Shown one piece after another: positions 24,524 to 42,153 of a stretch of 64,000 nt of DNA; within the stretch, counting starts at the first letter, position 1; every line of letters starts with the position of its first letter. The DNA is taken from assembly GCA_012861695.1 (NCBI GenBank), contig JAAOOA010000056.1, positions 9,151,207 through 9,215,206 of the forward strand, given 5' to 3'. Position numbers and translations under genes: made by a program. Source of the stretch: Trematomus loennbergii. Lineage: Eukaryota > Chordata > Actinopteri > Perciformes > Nototheniidae. Under the pieces are notes generated by a model. The model did no database searches and was not told the origin of the DNA. It saw only the letters and a list, made by a program, of their open reading frames with translations.

Positions 24524-27500
24524 ATGGAGGTGACGGATATCGGAAACAAAGAAGAGGGGAAAGTCTGGCATCGAAAACCAACACCAGGAAAAGGGTAGGT
24601 CTCACATATCCATACGATGCACCTGGTTAGTGGTGTAATGTAACTAAGTACATTCAAGTACTGTACTCAAGTGAAACATTGAGGTACTTGTTATTTACTT
24701 AAGTATTTTCCAAATTATATTCCTTACACTTCTTTGCAGCTTTAGGTTAATACAAAATATAAATGGACTCATACATTATTATAGGCTATCCAGTAGTTTA
24801 TAAAGTAATTCAAATGAACCTTTACCAAGTACAACACTGAAGCGATGAACAAATAAATGCACCAATACTTTAAATAAAATAATTTAAAAAAAACTACTTA
24901 CTAACTTACTTTTGGTACTTAAAGTATATTTTGATGCTTATACTTTTTTACTTAAACTTAATTACAAATATGAATGCAGTACATTTACTTGTTGTAACAG
25001 AGTATTTTTACACTGCTTATTTATTGTAAGGGAGTTATGTTCTGTAACACTTGTTGCACTCCTCATAACGTTGCATTCAACCAAGTATGAACTGTAAACA
25101 TTTGAATGACAAACACTATGTATAAAGTTATATAACCATAAGGTATAACCATATATTGTATACCCCCAAGAGATCTGTCTTTAGATCTGTTGTTTTTTTC
25201 CAGCCTCTTTTTTGAGTTTGTTTTTTAACCACGAGAGCGCATCCATGGTTCACTAAAAAGTGTTGCTGAGTTTGCATTTCTCCTTTCTAATGTGTGTGTT
25301 TTTAATTGTAATTTAGTATACAGGTGTAATTGACAATCAGAGCAATATAAAATAGCCAGTGATATATCACACTCGCCACAAATAGTAAATAGTTGGTCGA
25401 ATCTTTTAAAGGTGTGTTGTTTGTCCTCTCCAGAGTGTTGGTGACGGTGGTCCGCACTGCTCAGCAGGCCAAGATAGTGCGTTTTCTCCATGTGACTTTT
25501 GACACCACAGGGGACTCCTTCCTGGCTGGAGATCACCATGGCAACATCTACGTCTTTGACATCAGTAGAAACAGGTGAATGACTGAGCTCAAAAGCCCAA
25601 AAAGAATTGTGTTTAAGACATTCACAAATATAATGGGCCACTTACTGTCTTAATTACTGTGCACACTTTTCTTATCAATGCTAGTAATGGAAATGTAATG
25701 AAACTGACAATTATATTTGGAGTGGTAAATACACTTACAAACTTTTTATTTGTCCCAATTTTCTTTTTAATATCCAAGCACATATTCATGTTTTATCATA
25801 AATGTATTTTCCTTTCTTATTTAGAGCACAGAACACAGTTGCCTTAAAGGTCACATATTGTGCAAAATCCTTTTTCATGTATTTTATACAGAAACATGTG
25901 TCCCCTCTGTGTAAAGAGATTCTGAAAGTTTCAGGAAAAAAGATTCGCTCACTTTTTGTCCTGATCCATTTATATAAAAACCTGTCTGAAAATTAGCTGA
26001 TCAGATTTCGGTCACTTTATGATGTCATAACGATTATTTGGCTTGTGTAACCATTAGCCAATCAGCAACCAAGGTAACCCCCCCCCCCCCACCCACCTTA
26101 TCACCTGAATCTCCTCCTAGAGCACCATTGAGTTCTTTTTAACCAAATATCTCTCAGAGGGGTGTGGGGAGTGGCTCCTTATTTTCATCTAAAGTAACAG
26201 ACAGAGAATCAGCACTTTTGAAACAGGGCTGAAACAGAGGGGATTATGGGATGCTGCAATGATCTGTTTGTATTTTGAGCCAAACACTTCCGAGACATGT
26301 TTTGTATATATCTGAGACCTATAATATATTGATGAAAAACAGTATAATAGGGGACCTTTAAAGTGATCAGCCCTTACTCCTTAGACTCAGCATGCTTTCA
26401 CATTTATCTGAGCTTGTGTTTTTCATTGCTTCTTTTCTTCGGTGCAGATTCCGTCTGGTGCAGAAGACGGGGCAAGCCTGCACTGCTCTGGCCTTCAGCC
26501 TCCGCAGGACCACAGAGTTCCTGGTGGCCTTGGCTGACTACACCATCAAGTGCTTTGACAAAGGTAGGATATGAAAACATCCCCACTTCATTTTGCAAAT
26601 TGTTATTTTCATAGATGTATACTCTGTTTTTGGTTTTAAAGACTTTTTCTACACGAGTCATTTTCGATGACACCTATCTTTTCATTCCCCTCATTTCAGA
26701 CACAAAGCAGCTGGTCAGTTGGATGCGGGGTCACGAGGGATCAGTTTCTTCGATCTCTGTCCACAGCTCCGGTCGCTATGCCATCAGCACGTCTTCAGAC
26801 ACGGCTCAGCTCTGGGACATGGACACCTTCGAGAGGAAGAGGAAGCTCAACATCCGACAGTCTGTTGGTATTCAGAGGGTAAGCATCCATAAATAAATAA
26901 AAAAGCAGCATTCACAGGTAGCAGTTTGATCACAACATGAAGCTTAGCGTTAATGGGGCATTCTGGGTTTTATCTTTTGAAATAGGTTTTTTTTTCGAAT
27001 GGGCCGCACGATATGGGGGAAATAATGCCATATAACGTTGTTAAATATCGTGATAACCAATTTTTTGCCATAAATTAAACATATTGAACATCAAACTGAA
27101 CAAAAAAATCACCAATAAAATATAATTATTATATAAATATTGTAGTCTTTTGCCATGTGTAGCCCTAGTTTTGGGTTAATTCTAAGCTATTGATACAATA
27201 TGTCTCGCACATGTATGGTAGGCAAACATTTTGTATTCTTTTTCAATTGTTTATGGGGACTGCACACTGTTTGTGTTGCAGGTGTTTTTCCTTCCTCTCA
27301 GTAACACCATCCTCAGCTGCTTCAGCGATGACTCCATCTTTGCTTGGGAGAGCGACACGCTGTCCTGCAAATACCAGCTCCCTGTCCCCGACTGTGGACC
27401 CAAAGTCTCCTACAAGGCCTTCGCTGTCACACGGTGGGTCTTTCGCATCACTACACCTAACTAGCTCAGTTATTATGTAGCTTCCAAAGTACTTTTTCAT

Positions 27501-28707
27501 GATTTATATTTCCCACTCTCACTGTGTCGGCAGTGATGGTAAGAGCCTTGCTGCTGGGGGGCGTTCCAACCTGCTGCACCTGTGGTGTCTGGACAGCAAA
27601 CAGCTGATCAGGGTGATTCAGATGCCCATGCAGGTCCGAACCGTCAGACAGCTGGATTTCCTGCCGGACAGCTTTGACGGAGGAGCCAGCCAGGTGTGGT
27701 AAATGTTAAACATATGTTTATTTTCTCCACAGCAAACATGTCGGGTTTGTTTGAGCATTTATTTCTGTCTATGTAGACGCTAGGTGTATTGAGCCAGGAC
27801 GGTGTGATGCGTTTTATCAACATCCACACCTGCAAGCTGCTGTTCCACATGGGTTCCCACGACGACGCCATCACCACAGCGACGGTCAGCCCCAACGGCA
27901 GACACGTGGTGGCCATCATGGATAATGGCAGCATCAATGTCTACAGTGTTCAGAGTCTCACTCAGGAATTAAACAAGGTGGCAGTGAGTTGTGATAACAG
28001 ATCAACAATGTCAAAGATTCAAAAGTGATGTAAGGTGTTGTTCTGTATGTGTGTTCATGATGTGTGTGTGTGTGCCCCTCGGCCAGCCTCCTCCCTCCAA
28101 GGTGGCAGTGGTCTCTGGCGGTGGAGCTGATCAGGACTTGTCTAACTTAAAGGTCAAGGTCAGGTCAGAGGTCGTTCAGAGAGGCAGGCAGACACAGGTG
28201 AAGATACTGAGACCCCCTGCTTGCTTTACAGCTGAGGAGAAAGAGGTAGGATCAACACTCATCAATGCTGTTATATTTAGAATTTTCTTCATTTCTTTTA
28301 AATCATAGAAATGTTCCACCACAAAGTATCACTTGCTACAATGAGTGGTATTTCATGTTAAGGTTATACTTCTTTGAACAGAATGAACTGCCTGCTGGTC
28401 TGAATAAGAAGAGATTGGTCGCTCTGCTCAAAGGGTTTGGAGAGTATCCGGCTAAATACAGGTGAAGATTACTTCCACAGGATGAGGATTCATGCCAACC
28501 TTTTTTACACTTGGTGTCAGATTGACATGATACATTTGCATTTCTGTGTTGCAGGATGTTCGTGTGGCGGTCTCTGTTGTGTCTCCCAGAGAACCATGCG
28601 GCGTACAGCAGTCTGACTGACAAAGGCCTGCACTCAGCCTACCTCACTCTGCAGGATAAATACCCCATCAAAAGTCCCAAATTACAGAGGGGCCTGCAGA
28701 GGTAATT

Positions 28708-28740
<33 letters not shown>

Positions 28741-31700
28741 ACACACACACACACTATTGCCACTCATTGCAGTGCTGTCTTGTTTCTGATACTTGTAATT
28801 TAGTTTCCTATCCTATCCGAGTATTTTTTATTTTGAATTCAAGAATAATGTAAAACGTTCAATGTATTTGCTTACACTAAAAGTTGGATTTATTGTCGAC
28901 ATCTTACTCTATTCTTAAAAAAAAAAGAAAATGTAAATTGTTTTGTTTTGTCATTTATACTTAAAATCCAACCATATTCTCGCCCCTTGACTTAGTACTT
29001 ACATTATTCTAGAAATGTATTACATTTTGGACATTCCAACTTTATTCTCTGCTGTTCGACTTATTCTCAACATGTAATCTTAATTCTCAACATTAGAACT
29101 TTTTAGTTTAAAAAAAAAAATAAAGATCTCCCCCTTTTCTGTCCCTAATGCCTGACCTTGTTACTGTTCCCTAATTGTCCTCTCCTCCACTCCTCAGGGT
29201 TCTGTCTGCCTTAGCTCACTGGGCAGCCATCTTTGGAGAGGTGGAGTACCTCCCCTGGTAGCCTTCCCTTTCGTCAAACTCTTCCAGAACAACCCCATGC
29301 TCTGTTTTGAGGTGGTGGCCACTGTCATAGGTACTGAATGTTTGTATTAATGAAGTAACATTTTCTTAGTAGGCACAACATTATGAAAAAATATGAAATT
29401 ACATCGACACATATTTGAAAGTAGTGTTGCCTTTTTATGTGTAGAAGGTAGCACTGCTACATTCATAAGCCTAAAACCAAAAATAACTGCTACTAATGTG
29501 ACTAAAGAATGTTGGACTATTGACATTTCGGAACTTATTTAAAAAAAAAATTCAAACCTGGCTCTGTTAATCAGGAATTTCAATGCTTTTAGGCCCAGTT
29601 TATCAGTCTGTTGATGACTCAGATGTTTGGTTGCACAGTGAATTGGGTCAGCACTGGTTCGAATACTTTCCCAACCCCCCTCTGAACATCCTGAGCATGG
29701 CGGAGAACGTTCTGGCTCATCATGACAAGGAGCTGCTGCAGCACCTGGTGGACTGTGGCATCACCTCACAGGTAACTGCAGGACAAACAGGCTGACATGA
29801 AACATGTCACACCCCTGTGATGCTAACACTTACTATGCATCTCTATATCTGTCCCAGCTCTACGTGTGGCCGCTGCTGGAGACCTTGTTCTCAGAAGTTC
29901 TTACTCGTGAGGAGTGGCTCAGGCTCTTCGACAACATCTTCTCCAACCATCCATCCTTCCTGCTCCTGGCCTGTGTGGCCTACATCACCTGCTGCCGGGA
30001 GCCTCTGCTGCTCTGCTCCAGAAAGAGGACTTTGAGGTAAATCGATAAAGTCAGTCCCATAGTCAGTAACTTGATGTCCTCTCCTATCCAATCATCCTCC
30101 ATTGTCCCGTTTCTTTTCCTCTCAGTATTTCTTCCACCATCGTAACAACCTGGATCTGGGAGCCATGATCAAGGAGGCTTACCGGCTCATGGGCAGCACA
30201 CCGGCTGACATCCATCCCAGGACTTTGCTCTCTGACTTTACCCCACTGACCAAAGGCCAGTACCCCGTGTTCAACCACTACCCAGAATTCATAGTGCAAT
30301 ACCAGAGCCGGGAGAGGGAGAAGATACGACTGCAAGAGATGGAGTATCTCCGCGAGAGGTGAGCGTATAGCTAGAGTATTGACAGTTTTAAGAAGATAGG
30401 CAGATTTGCATATTAAATTAGCTAAAATGAGTGTAATATAATACATTTCAAGCTGTAACAGATGTTTTATCACACCAGGCAGGAGGTGTCAGCACTGCAC
30501 ACAGATTTGTGCGTCGCCAGGCTGAAGAGGAGACCTATTATGCACAACAGGTAGATATTGTTTATCATAAATCCATGTTAAGCACATATTATGTTATGAT
30601 GAAATTCTTGTCTTCCTCGTATAGTTCGTCCTTATATGAAAATGTTGTGAGCTAAATACATTATTTTTTCATATGAACATAGGAGCTGTTGCAGAATGCA
30701 GAGGAACAGCGCAGGAACATCCTGGCACAAGAAGAGGAAAAACTAACTCAGCAGAGGACAAAGTAGGAGCAAAAGAAAAGAGAAAAGAGTGATTTAGCAG
30801 AATAGGCTTCTGACACGGCTCTGTTCTCTGCAGGTTAGCAGCCATGAAAAGAGAGCTGAAGGTGAAGGAGCTACAGCTGCTGGATGCGACCAAAAGACGC
30901 TTCCTCAAACACCAACAGGACCTTAGAGCCTCGCAGGTTCAAAGGCTGGACCAGGAGATCAGTAAAAAGGTAACCTGGGGAGATGGTATTTTATATAAAG
31001 GAGCCCATGTTAGAAATACAAGCTCTGCTGATCACAGTTAATCAAGCTGGTGGGATTGTCTGTATTTATTCAAAGGAAATGTCATTTTGAGCACTGACCC
31101 AACCATAACCCACATGTTGTGCTACAGATGGATCTCCGGGAGCGAGAAACGGCTACAGCAGTCCAGGATCTGGAAGTCCGACAGATGGAGCTGGAGGCCC
31201 AGCGGAAACGACTTGAACAGGTGAAACTTCTTTTACTCTTACGCCTTGTCTTTTGATTAACTTCTCCCTCCTTCCTCTATCTGTGTGAGCATTGATTCCC
31301 CAGTGATGTCTCATCTAAAGCTAGTAAACATGTTGCAGTTGAAAATACTAAAAGCATATGTTGTGCTTTCTCGTGGGACATTTAATAGAGCACATGTCCA
31401 GGTCAGCCTTTAAGTTTGAGTTTGAGTTTGAAAACAATTGTTTAGAGTACAGGCTGTACCCAGGGGCGGACTGGGACTAACAATCAGCCCGGGAAACTCG
31501 ACCGGCCGACCGGCCCAACTCGGTACCGCTAGTCAATTGTCAACGGGGTGGGGGGGGTGCTAGTGAATTGTCCGACCGGCCCACTTCGGTAACTCCCGGT
31601 ATTCCCAATGGCCAGTCCGCCCCTGGTTGTAACTAATTCTAGACTTCCCAGTGATGTAGCCAAACACGAAGGTAAAGCAACATTTTAGCTGATCACATTT

Positions 31701-32607
31701 TTGTAATAATTGTGCGTCTGAAGTTTTTGTTTGTTTGTTGTTTCCCTCAGCACCTGTTTAAGGAGCAGGAGCGCGTGGGACGGGAGGTTGAGGAGGAGGT
31801 GGAGATGAAGATGAGGAAGGCAGAAAGAGAGGAGGAGAACTACACAGAGCTGTTACACCACACAGAGACCAACATGCAGGTTAGAAGGACTTTCCAATAC
31901 GCAGCCAGTGTGATAATAACAACATATGTCAGCATCTCAAACACTTGTGAATTCCTCTGACTTCACGAGAACCGATCAAAGCCTCGCTGGCATGCAAACT
32001 CTGGTTTTGGCCCTGCTACCGGTGAGCTCCCCTCGTATCTGTTAACTCTCTCTCTCTCTCTCACACACACGCAGGCGCTGGAGGAGTCCCTGGCGGAGGC
32101 GTGCCAGCTGGGCCTGGAGTCGGACTGGCAGAGGGAGGTGGGGGGGCGCCTGCAGCAGGTCCACGCCCAGCAGCAGAGCAACAGGGGGAGACTGGCAGAG
32201 AGTCACAGGCAGACTCTGGCAGAGGAGGAGAGGCTGGAGGACACCATGAGGGATGTTGCCGGGAGGAAGGTGAGAACAACACGAGTGTTTGCCAAGACAA
32301 CACTTTAAGTATTCCTAATGTACAACTACTATAACTGACAGCATGGGCGTTTCTATTATCTTTAAATAAATATAAACAAATGGCTCTCAAAAATGGATCT
32401 TTGTGATCGACACGCATAACATCCCACCTTCAATCCATGAATTACTAACTGAAACATCACGGGAGACACATTGTGGGTCTGGAAAATGAAATGTTTTGCT
32501 TATTGTTATTCATAAAGGTGCTTGTTTAATTGCAGTGGGATGAGGTAATGAATTCCAGAGCTCAGTTACAGGAGCAGCCTCTGTCCTCAGCTGAAACGGG
32601 TATGACT

Positions 32608-32674
<67 letters not shown>

Positions 32675-34099
32675 CGACTTGTTTGCGGCCACGTGGATCT
32701 AATGTGCCAGTGTGTGCTTTGTCTCAGACGTCCGAAGACAGATGAGGGTAGTATCGCCTCCTCATCGACCATACCCGCCCCTTCTGTCAGTGCTGGACCC
32801 AGCGCTGCAGGTCCAGACGTCAGGCCCGGCCCTGCCCCCCCCCTGAAGCAGGCACAAACCAACATGGTGTGTCTGAACAGCCGATCGCCTTCAGAGAGCA
32901 CCTCCACCGTCTGTAAGTCACTGTAGACATTCTCCTGTTTTCTTAAGGTATACCAACAGGTGAAGATACAGACTGCTTCAGCTCAAATGACTCTCTGATG
33001 AAGAGCCACAAATGCAAAGCCGCACAGCAGCAGCAGACTTGTGTTTGGTGACATGTCTGTGTTGTCCACCATCAAACAAAGTGATCAATTGCAGAGATCA
33101 CAAGATGTATGTAGTGTGCCTCAGAGCACCGTCTAGTGGACTATGGAAGTACTGCCAAATGGTTATGTTAAATACTAATTTAACATTTTCTTTATACAAA
33201 GCTATTTTCTTTTTTATATAAACATGCTCAATAGTTTGCAGGAATAAAAAAAACTCAAATGTAATTCATGCCTTCAATCAGCAGTTGTGTTAAAATATGA
33301 GATGCAGGCTAACAGTTTCTCGGCTTCAGTAACACAGAGAGAGTGGGAGAACAGTTCCACCTGTTGGCAGCCACTCTGCTCCCCAAGAGCCTTACCGTTG
33401 TATTGAGTTCAGTGTGTGTGTGAAGTTGTGTGTATGTTGGAATTGATGAAAGTGTGCGTACATGGTCGCAGGTTTTGCAAATATGTTCTTGTTTCTCATC
33501 TTGCTGGACAATGGTTCTTGCAATTGGGTAACAAAAGGTTGAGACCTAGTGAAGCACTAAACCTACTTTTTCGTAGAAGGGCATTACAAATATTTTTATA
33601 AAGAAAATGCTAAATATTTTATCAATAAATTAGCTGTTATTTTCACAAGCAATCCATTAGTTGTTTGCTTAGTAAAAGAGCAAAACAAGTAGAGATGATG
33701 TTAAATTGCTCTCAAGAGGGGTGGGTCAAATGGGCAATTACACTCATACATACATTTTTGGTCATCATTCAATCATTTAACTGTTTGATCCATTGCAGCT
33801 CTAAATAATATGGCCAGCCTTCTCTTCAGTTTGTGTATGAATAATGTTTCTATGTGTTTGTCTTTCTTTGACTCCTGACAGTTTCCTTGGACAGAGGTCG
33901 GGCCCACCTGGACAGCAGCGAGAGAAATCTGATGAAGGAAATCAGAGAGCTGAGACAGAAGCTGGCTGCCAGAGCCAGAGAGGGCGGCTCTCCCCCTCTG
34001 TCCTCACTCTGTCCTCCGTCTCCCAGTGACACACTCATCTCTGAAACGTATTCCTATCTCAGACTACAGAAACAGACTGAGGAGCATCCCGACTGCTGA
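24524..34099 (+). CDS. tbc1d31: TBC1 domain family member 31 (23 coding exons)
   Basis: Centriolar-satellite protein; the human orthologue (formerly WDR67) is reported to act in PKA/ubiquitin signalling at the centrosome. Exons: 24524-24594, 25434-25574, 26448-26563, 26700-26878, 27282-27433, 27534-27693, 27777-27977, 28087-28245, 28382-28461, 28555-28701, 29198-29330, 29639-29771, 29858-30036, 30126-30358, 30479-30550, 30683-30762, 30834-30969, 31128-31220, 31751-31879, 32075-32269, 32536-32599, 32728-32912, 33882-34099. About 1,086 residues (human 1,066). WD40 repeats fill roughly 24-340 (AGDHHGNIYVFD, ISTSSDTAQLWDMDTF). The TBC domain spans about 394-700 (EYPAKYRMFVWRSLL, QHWFEYFPNPPLNILSM, YFFHHRNN). 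A long Glu/Arg-rich coiled coil covers about 700-950. The C-terminus is Ser/Pro-rich, then NLMKEIRELRQKLAARA. One base is missing in each of exons 11 (C4, 29252-29255), 12 (G3, 29645-29647), 13 (near 30018), 15 (near 30506) and 22 (probably C9, 32835-32843); restoring the count makes the total divisible by three. Confidence 0.94.
24627..25020. repeat. Interspersed repeat with TAAGTAC-type ends
   Basis: In tbc1d31 intron 1. It starts AGTGGTGTAATGTAACTAAG, contains several AAGTACT motifs, and ends GTAACAGAGTATTTTTACAC. The sequence at 46361-46718 carries the same kind of ends (GTGGTAGAAAAAGTATTCAG and TTACTTTCCACCACTG), so they are probably one fish repeat family. Confidence 0.6.
25844..26361 (+). 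mobile_element. TTAA-flanked interspersed element, copy 1
   Basis: In tbc1d31 intron 2. The ends AGGTCACATATTGTGCAAAA and TATAATAGGGGACCT are each bordered by TTAA. A second copy in reverse orientation lies at 56212-56685 and a diverged, split third copy at 61066-62314. It has no coding capacity. Confidence 0.8.
26999..27171. mobile_element. MITE relic with GGGCCGCACGATAT end
   Basis: In tbc1d31 intron 4. The left part GGGCCGCACGATATGGG and the right part CATGTGTAGCCCTAG are imperfect inverted ends of a common fish hAT-type element (GGGCTGCACGATA family). Internal ATATCGTGATAACC fits that family. Confidence 0.5.
28711..28755. repeat. (CA)n microsatellite
   Basis: Short CA tract with one CC slip, directly after tbc1d31 exon 10. 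Confidence 0.95.
31461..31625. mobile_element. Short hAT-like MITE
   Basis: In tbc1d31 intron 18. Inverted ends CAGGGGCGGACTGG and CCAGTCCGCCCCTG, 165 bp in all. The flanking 8-mers gctgtacc and gttgtaac agree at 6 of 8 positions, consistent with an old hAT target duplication. Confidence 0.75.
32608..32670. repeat. (CA)n microsatellite
   Basis: Nearly pure CA, directly after the donor of tbc1d31 exon 21. Confidence 0.96.
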
Positions 34100-36359
34100 C
34101 TGTCATAGTGTTCCTAAAGCATCCTCTAAAAACCACCATTCAGTCCTCTGACTGGTTCCCTGGCTCCATCATCTGCTGAGTTCTCTGGTCAAATCCCACG
34201 AGCAGCTACAGTACCATTCATTTTCAACTCAGTTCTATCTGTGGCCCTGGCCAAACAAAAGCCAGAAGCTGTATCATCCTCACTGTCTGTAGCCGCTGAA
34301 CATTACCCCGTGTCACAAAGTGATGCAACACACAATACTTAGGTACTTTATATAACTGTATGATAGACATCTGTTAGTTTGTTTACAGAGCAGTGGAACA
34401 TCTTTGTAACTATTTTACCTCCAAATGTGTTATTGTATCATTCCAATGTAATGTTAATTTGTACACTTTATATTCATAGTTGTAGATTATTTAAGTATTC
34501 TTGCTGGTGCCCCATTTAGAATTTTTATTTCAATGCATTTTCTGACATTTTTCTTATTTATAATCTGGTTTGGATCAAATGTTTTTTTAAATCCTAATTC
34601 CACTTTCTCTTTCATTTTGCTTTTAAATAATTTATAGAAAGTAGGGGTTGGGGGGGGGGAAGATCTTGGTAGAAGTAAGATTTGCTTCTTCTAGGATTCT
34701 CAGTTTATCAACTTTCAAAAATGTTAATGCTACTGATGGACGGTATTTTGAACACACCAATGAAAGACGTGTTGATCATTATTGTGTTGCGTTACTTATA
34801 AAAAGTTCACAAAAAATACCAGTTTTTACGTTAGTCTGTGTAAAATGCATTTCTGAAATGGCTAGTTTCTAAAAGCAGCTAGCATTATCTTTCCAAATGT
34901 TTCCAAATAACAGGTTATTTTTACATAAGTTGAACTTGGTCTTGAAGTCACAGAATTGACAAATACTAAACGGTTATTATTAAAAGAGATTTGTGCAGTA
35001 GCATGGACCGATGTTTTTACTGTGTGTTTACACAAATACCATCAGCTGATATAACTTTATTTATTTAACCAAATAACCAACTGGGATCAAAAATGTACAA
35101 CCGCAATCTTGCCAAGAAGCCAACAAAGTCATTCGTCTTGTTCCTGCAAATTACGTACTTGCGTACAATAAAATGCAAAAGGTATGACGTTAAAACAAAT
35201 GTGCACGCATCAATAAAGATTTGTAAGTGCGTCATACAAACAGACAACAGACATGACGGGTTGTAATGTGTTGTAGCTTGTGAGTCCATCCTGCAGGTCA
35301 TGCAAAGACTTGCAAAGAAGGGAATTCAGAGATTCCTCTACGTACTTGAGTAACTAGCCTAGAATGGCCTTGTACATGAAATACACCAGTGCTGCATCCC
35401 GCTCATATCAAGAGAGAACTGCCACATCGCATTTATCAATCGCAAAGCTGATTGGAGAAGATCCTAACAAAAAAAAAAGCACCTCTAAATACTGAATCTG
35501 GATTATTTTTTAATCCATTAGTGAAATACCCAAACATTTACACCTCTAACAGATAGTGTATTAAAGAGACAACATGCAAAATGCTAATCCAGTTCCTACT
35601 TTAGACATCACTATACATGAGGGATGTTTGTTGAGTTGTTTAGTGTTCATGGTCTATGTGCTTTTGACAATCAAAATCAATCTGTCTCTTCACAAACCAG
35701 CTGCAGATCAGGTTGGACTATGCTCCGACCAGCAGAGTGTTCTCACTGTCAAACAGCTGAGAGCCCGAGTGTGTCTCTCCTCCCTGGGTGTGTCTGGAAC
35801 TCTTTGTCTTTTCTTATACTCCCATAAACATCAGGTGCTGTTTGACATGAGCCGTAACGACAGCCATCCCCATTCCTGTCACTCAGCCCTTTCTCTCCCT
35901 GCACCCATCATGTATCAGCACTCACCTGCTCTAATCGCTCTCAGGCCCTTGAAGCAAAGATAGTTCAACAAAGTTCTTCATTTATGTTAATGTTTAACCA
36001 GAAATGCACACATGGTGCCTTGTAGGAAAAAGCAGAAATGTCATATTTCACAAATAAACGTACCTATGGATAGATTTTTGTTACATGTTTTCTTGTGAAT
36101 TCTCTGCCTTTTTTAACATTATTGCATAACTCACCTTTCCTCACGTGTAACCATATTGCCCTCAGCAGGGGCGGGTCTAGGGTTTTCTCCTTACTTCTAT
36201 ATATGGTTCAACCAGTAGTTCTTTCATCTATGTAATGTCAGAGAAATGCAGATCACCCAGGCTCTTGAGGATCATGCACCGCCCGCTTTTGATCAAATAA
36301 TTGTCTGATGAGAATATTTTTACCTCTTAACAAACTGAACAACATTAAGTCCATCATCC
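34100..36359. other. tbc1d31 3' UTR and spacer to fam83a
   Basis: AT-rich, no coding exon seen. The tbc1d31 3' UTR should occupy the first part. A candidate AATAAA is near 35167, but nearer variants such as AATAAT cannot be excluded. The fam83a promoter and 5' UTR should lie before 36360. Confidence 0.5.
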
Positions 36360-41379
<5,020 letters not shown>

Positions 41380-41950
41380 AGATTAGTTTAATTTATGGTG
41401 TTCAATTTATGGACACATATTCAACTTCACACAGTCTACTCATACAGGTCAACAAAAATACTTTATTCATCTGAAATTCTATTCAAAATAGTATATTAGG
41501 AAGCTTTTTCCAGATGTCATTTAGCTTAGCATAAAGACTGGAAGCAGGGGCGTAGCAGCCAAAATGCGTATTTATTGTCTTATCATTATTGTTAACAGCA
41601 CACACATTTGCAGTTTGTCACTTCCGCTAATTTTCACATGGGGGTGGTTTATGGTATTTATGGCACATTATATGTCCGGGTTTGTGGATGACAAAGCCTG
41701 ATCTTTTCTGTTCACCGCACGGTCTTACCTTGGTTATTGTTTGTTCATTTTCTTTTCTTTTTAATCCTAAAACTTTCAGTTTTATGAAAATGTTAAGGCA
41801 TGAATGACATTTCCGCGAATACAATTTGTATCAATCATATATCACTTTGTGGTGGTCCAGAAAATAATCCTTGTCATAAATCATAACACACACACTATGA
41901 AGTGGATATTTGTGTCTGCTTTATTAAATACTCTACTGTATCTGTGCTTG

Positions 41951-41956
41951 AATAAA
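41951..41956 (+). terminator. Polyadenylation signal, fam83a
   Basis: AATAAA about 570 bp after the fam83a stop codon. It is the first clear hexamer downstream on this strand. The signal of the opposing c8orf76 gene is 53 bp further right. Confidence 0.55.
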
Positions 41957-42008
41957 ATGAATACAATTCTGTGGAAGTGTGTGAGTCAAAACAGTTGAGA
42001 TATTTCTC

Positions 42009-42014
42009 TTTATT
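42009..42014 (-). terminator. Polyadenylation signal, c8orf76
   Basis: TTTATT on the plus strand, so AATAAA on the minus strand, 140 bp after the c8orf76 stop codon. It faces the fam83a signal tail to tail. Confidence 0.55.
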
Positions 42015-42153
42015 GGGGGGGTATTTCTGAGATTGTCAGCATTAAAATGTACTGTGTGAATGTATGGGGTCTTGTTATGATATCAATAATGTGGATTGAT
42101 CACTTTGGATTTCCCACACACAGGGACAGGGTCTTCCTGTCAGCGAACAGGCC

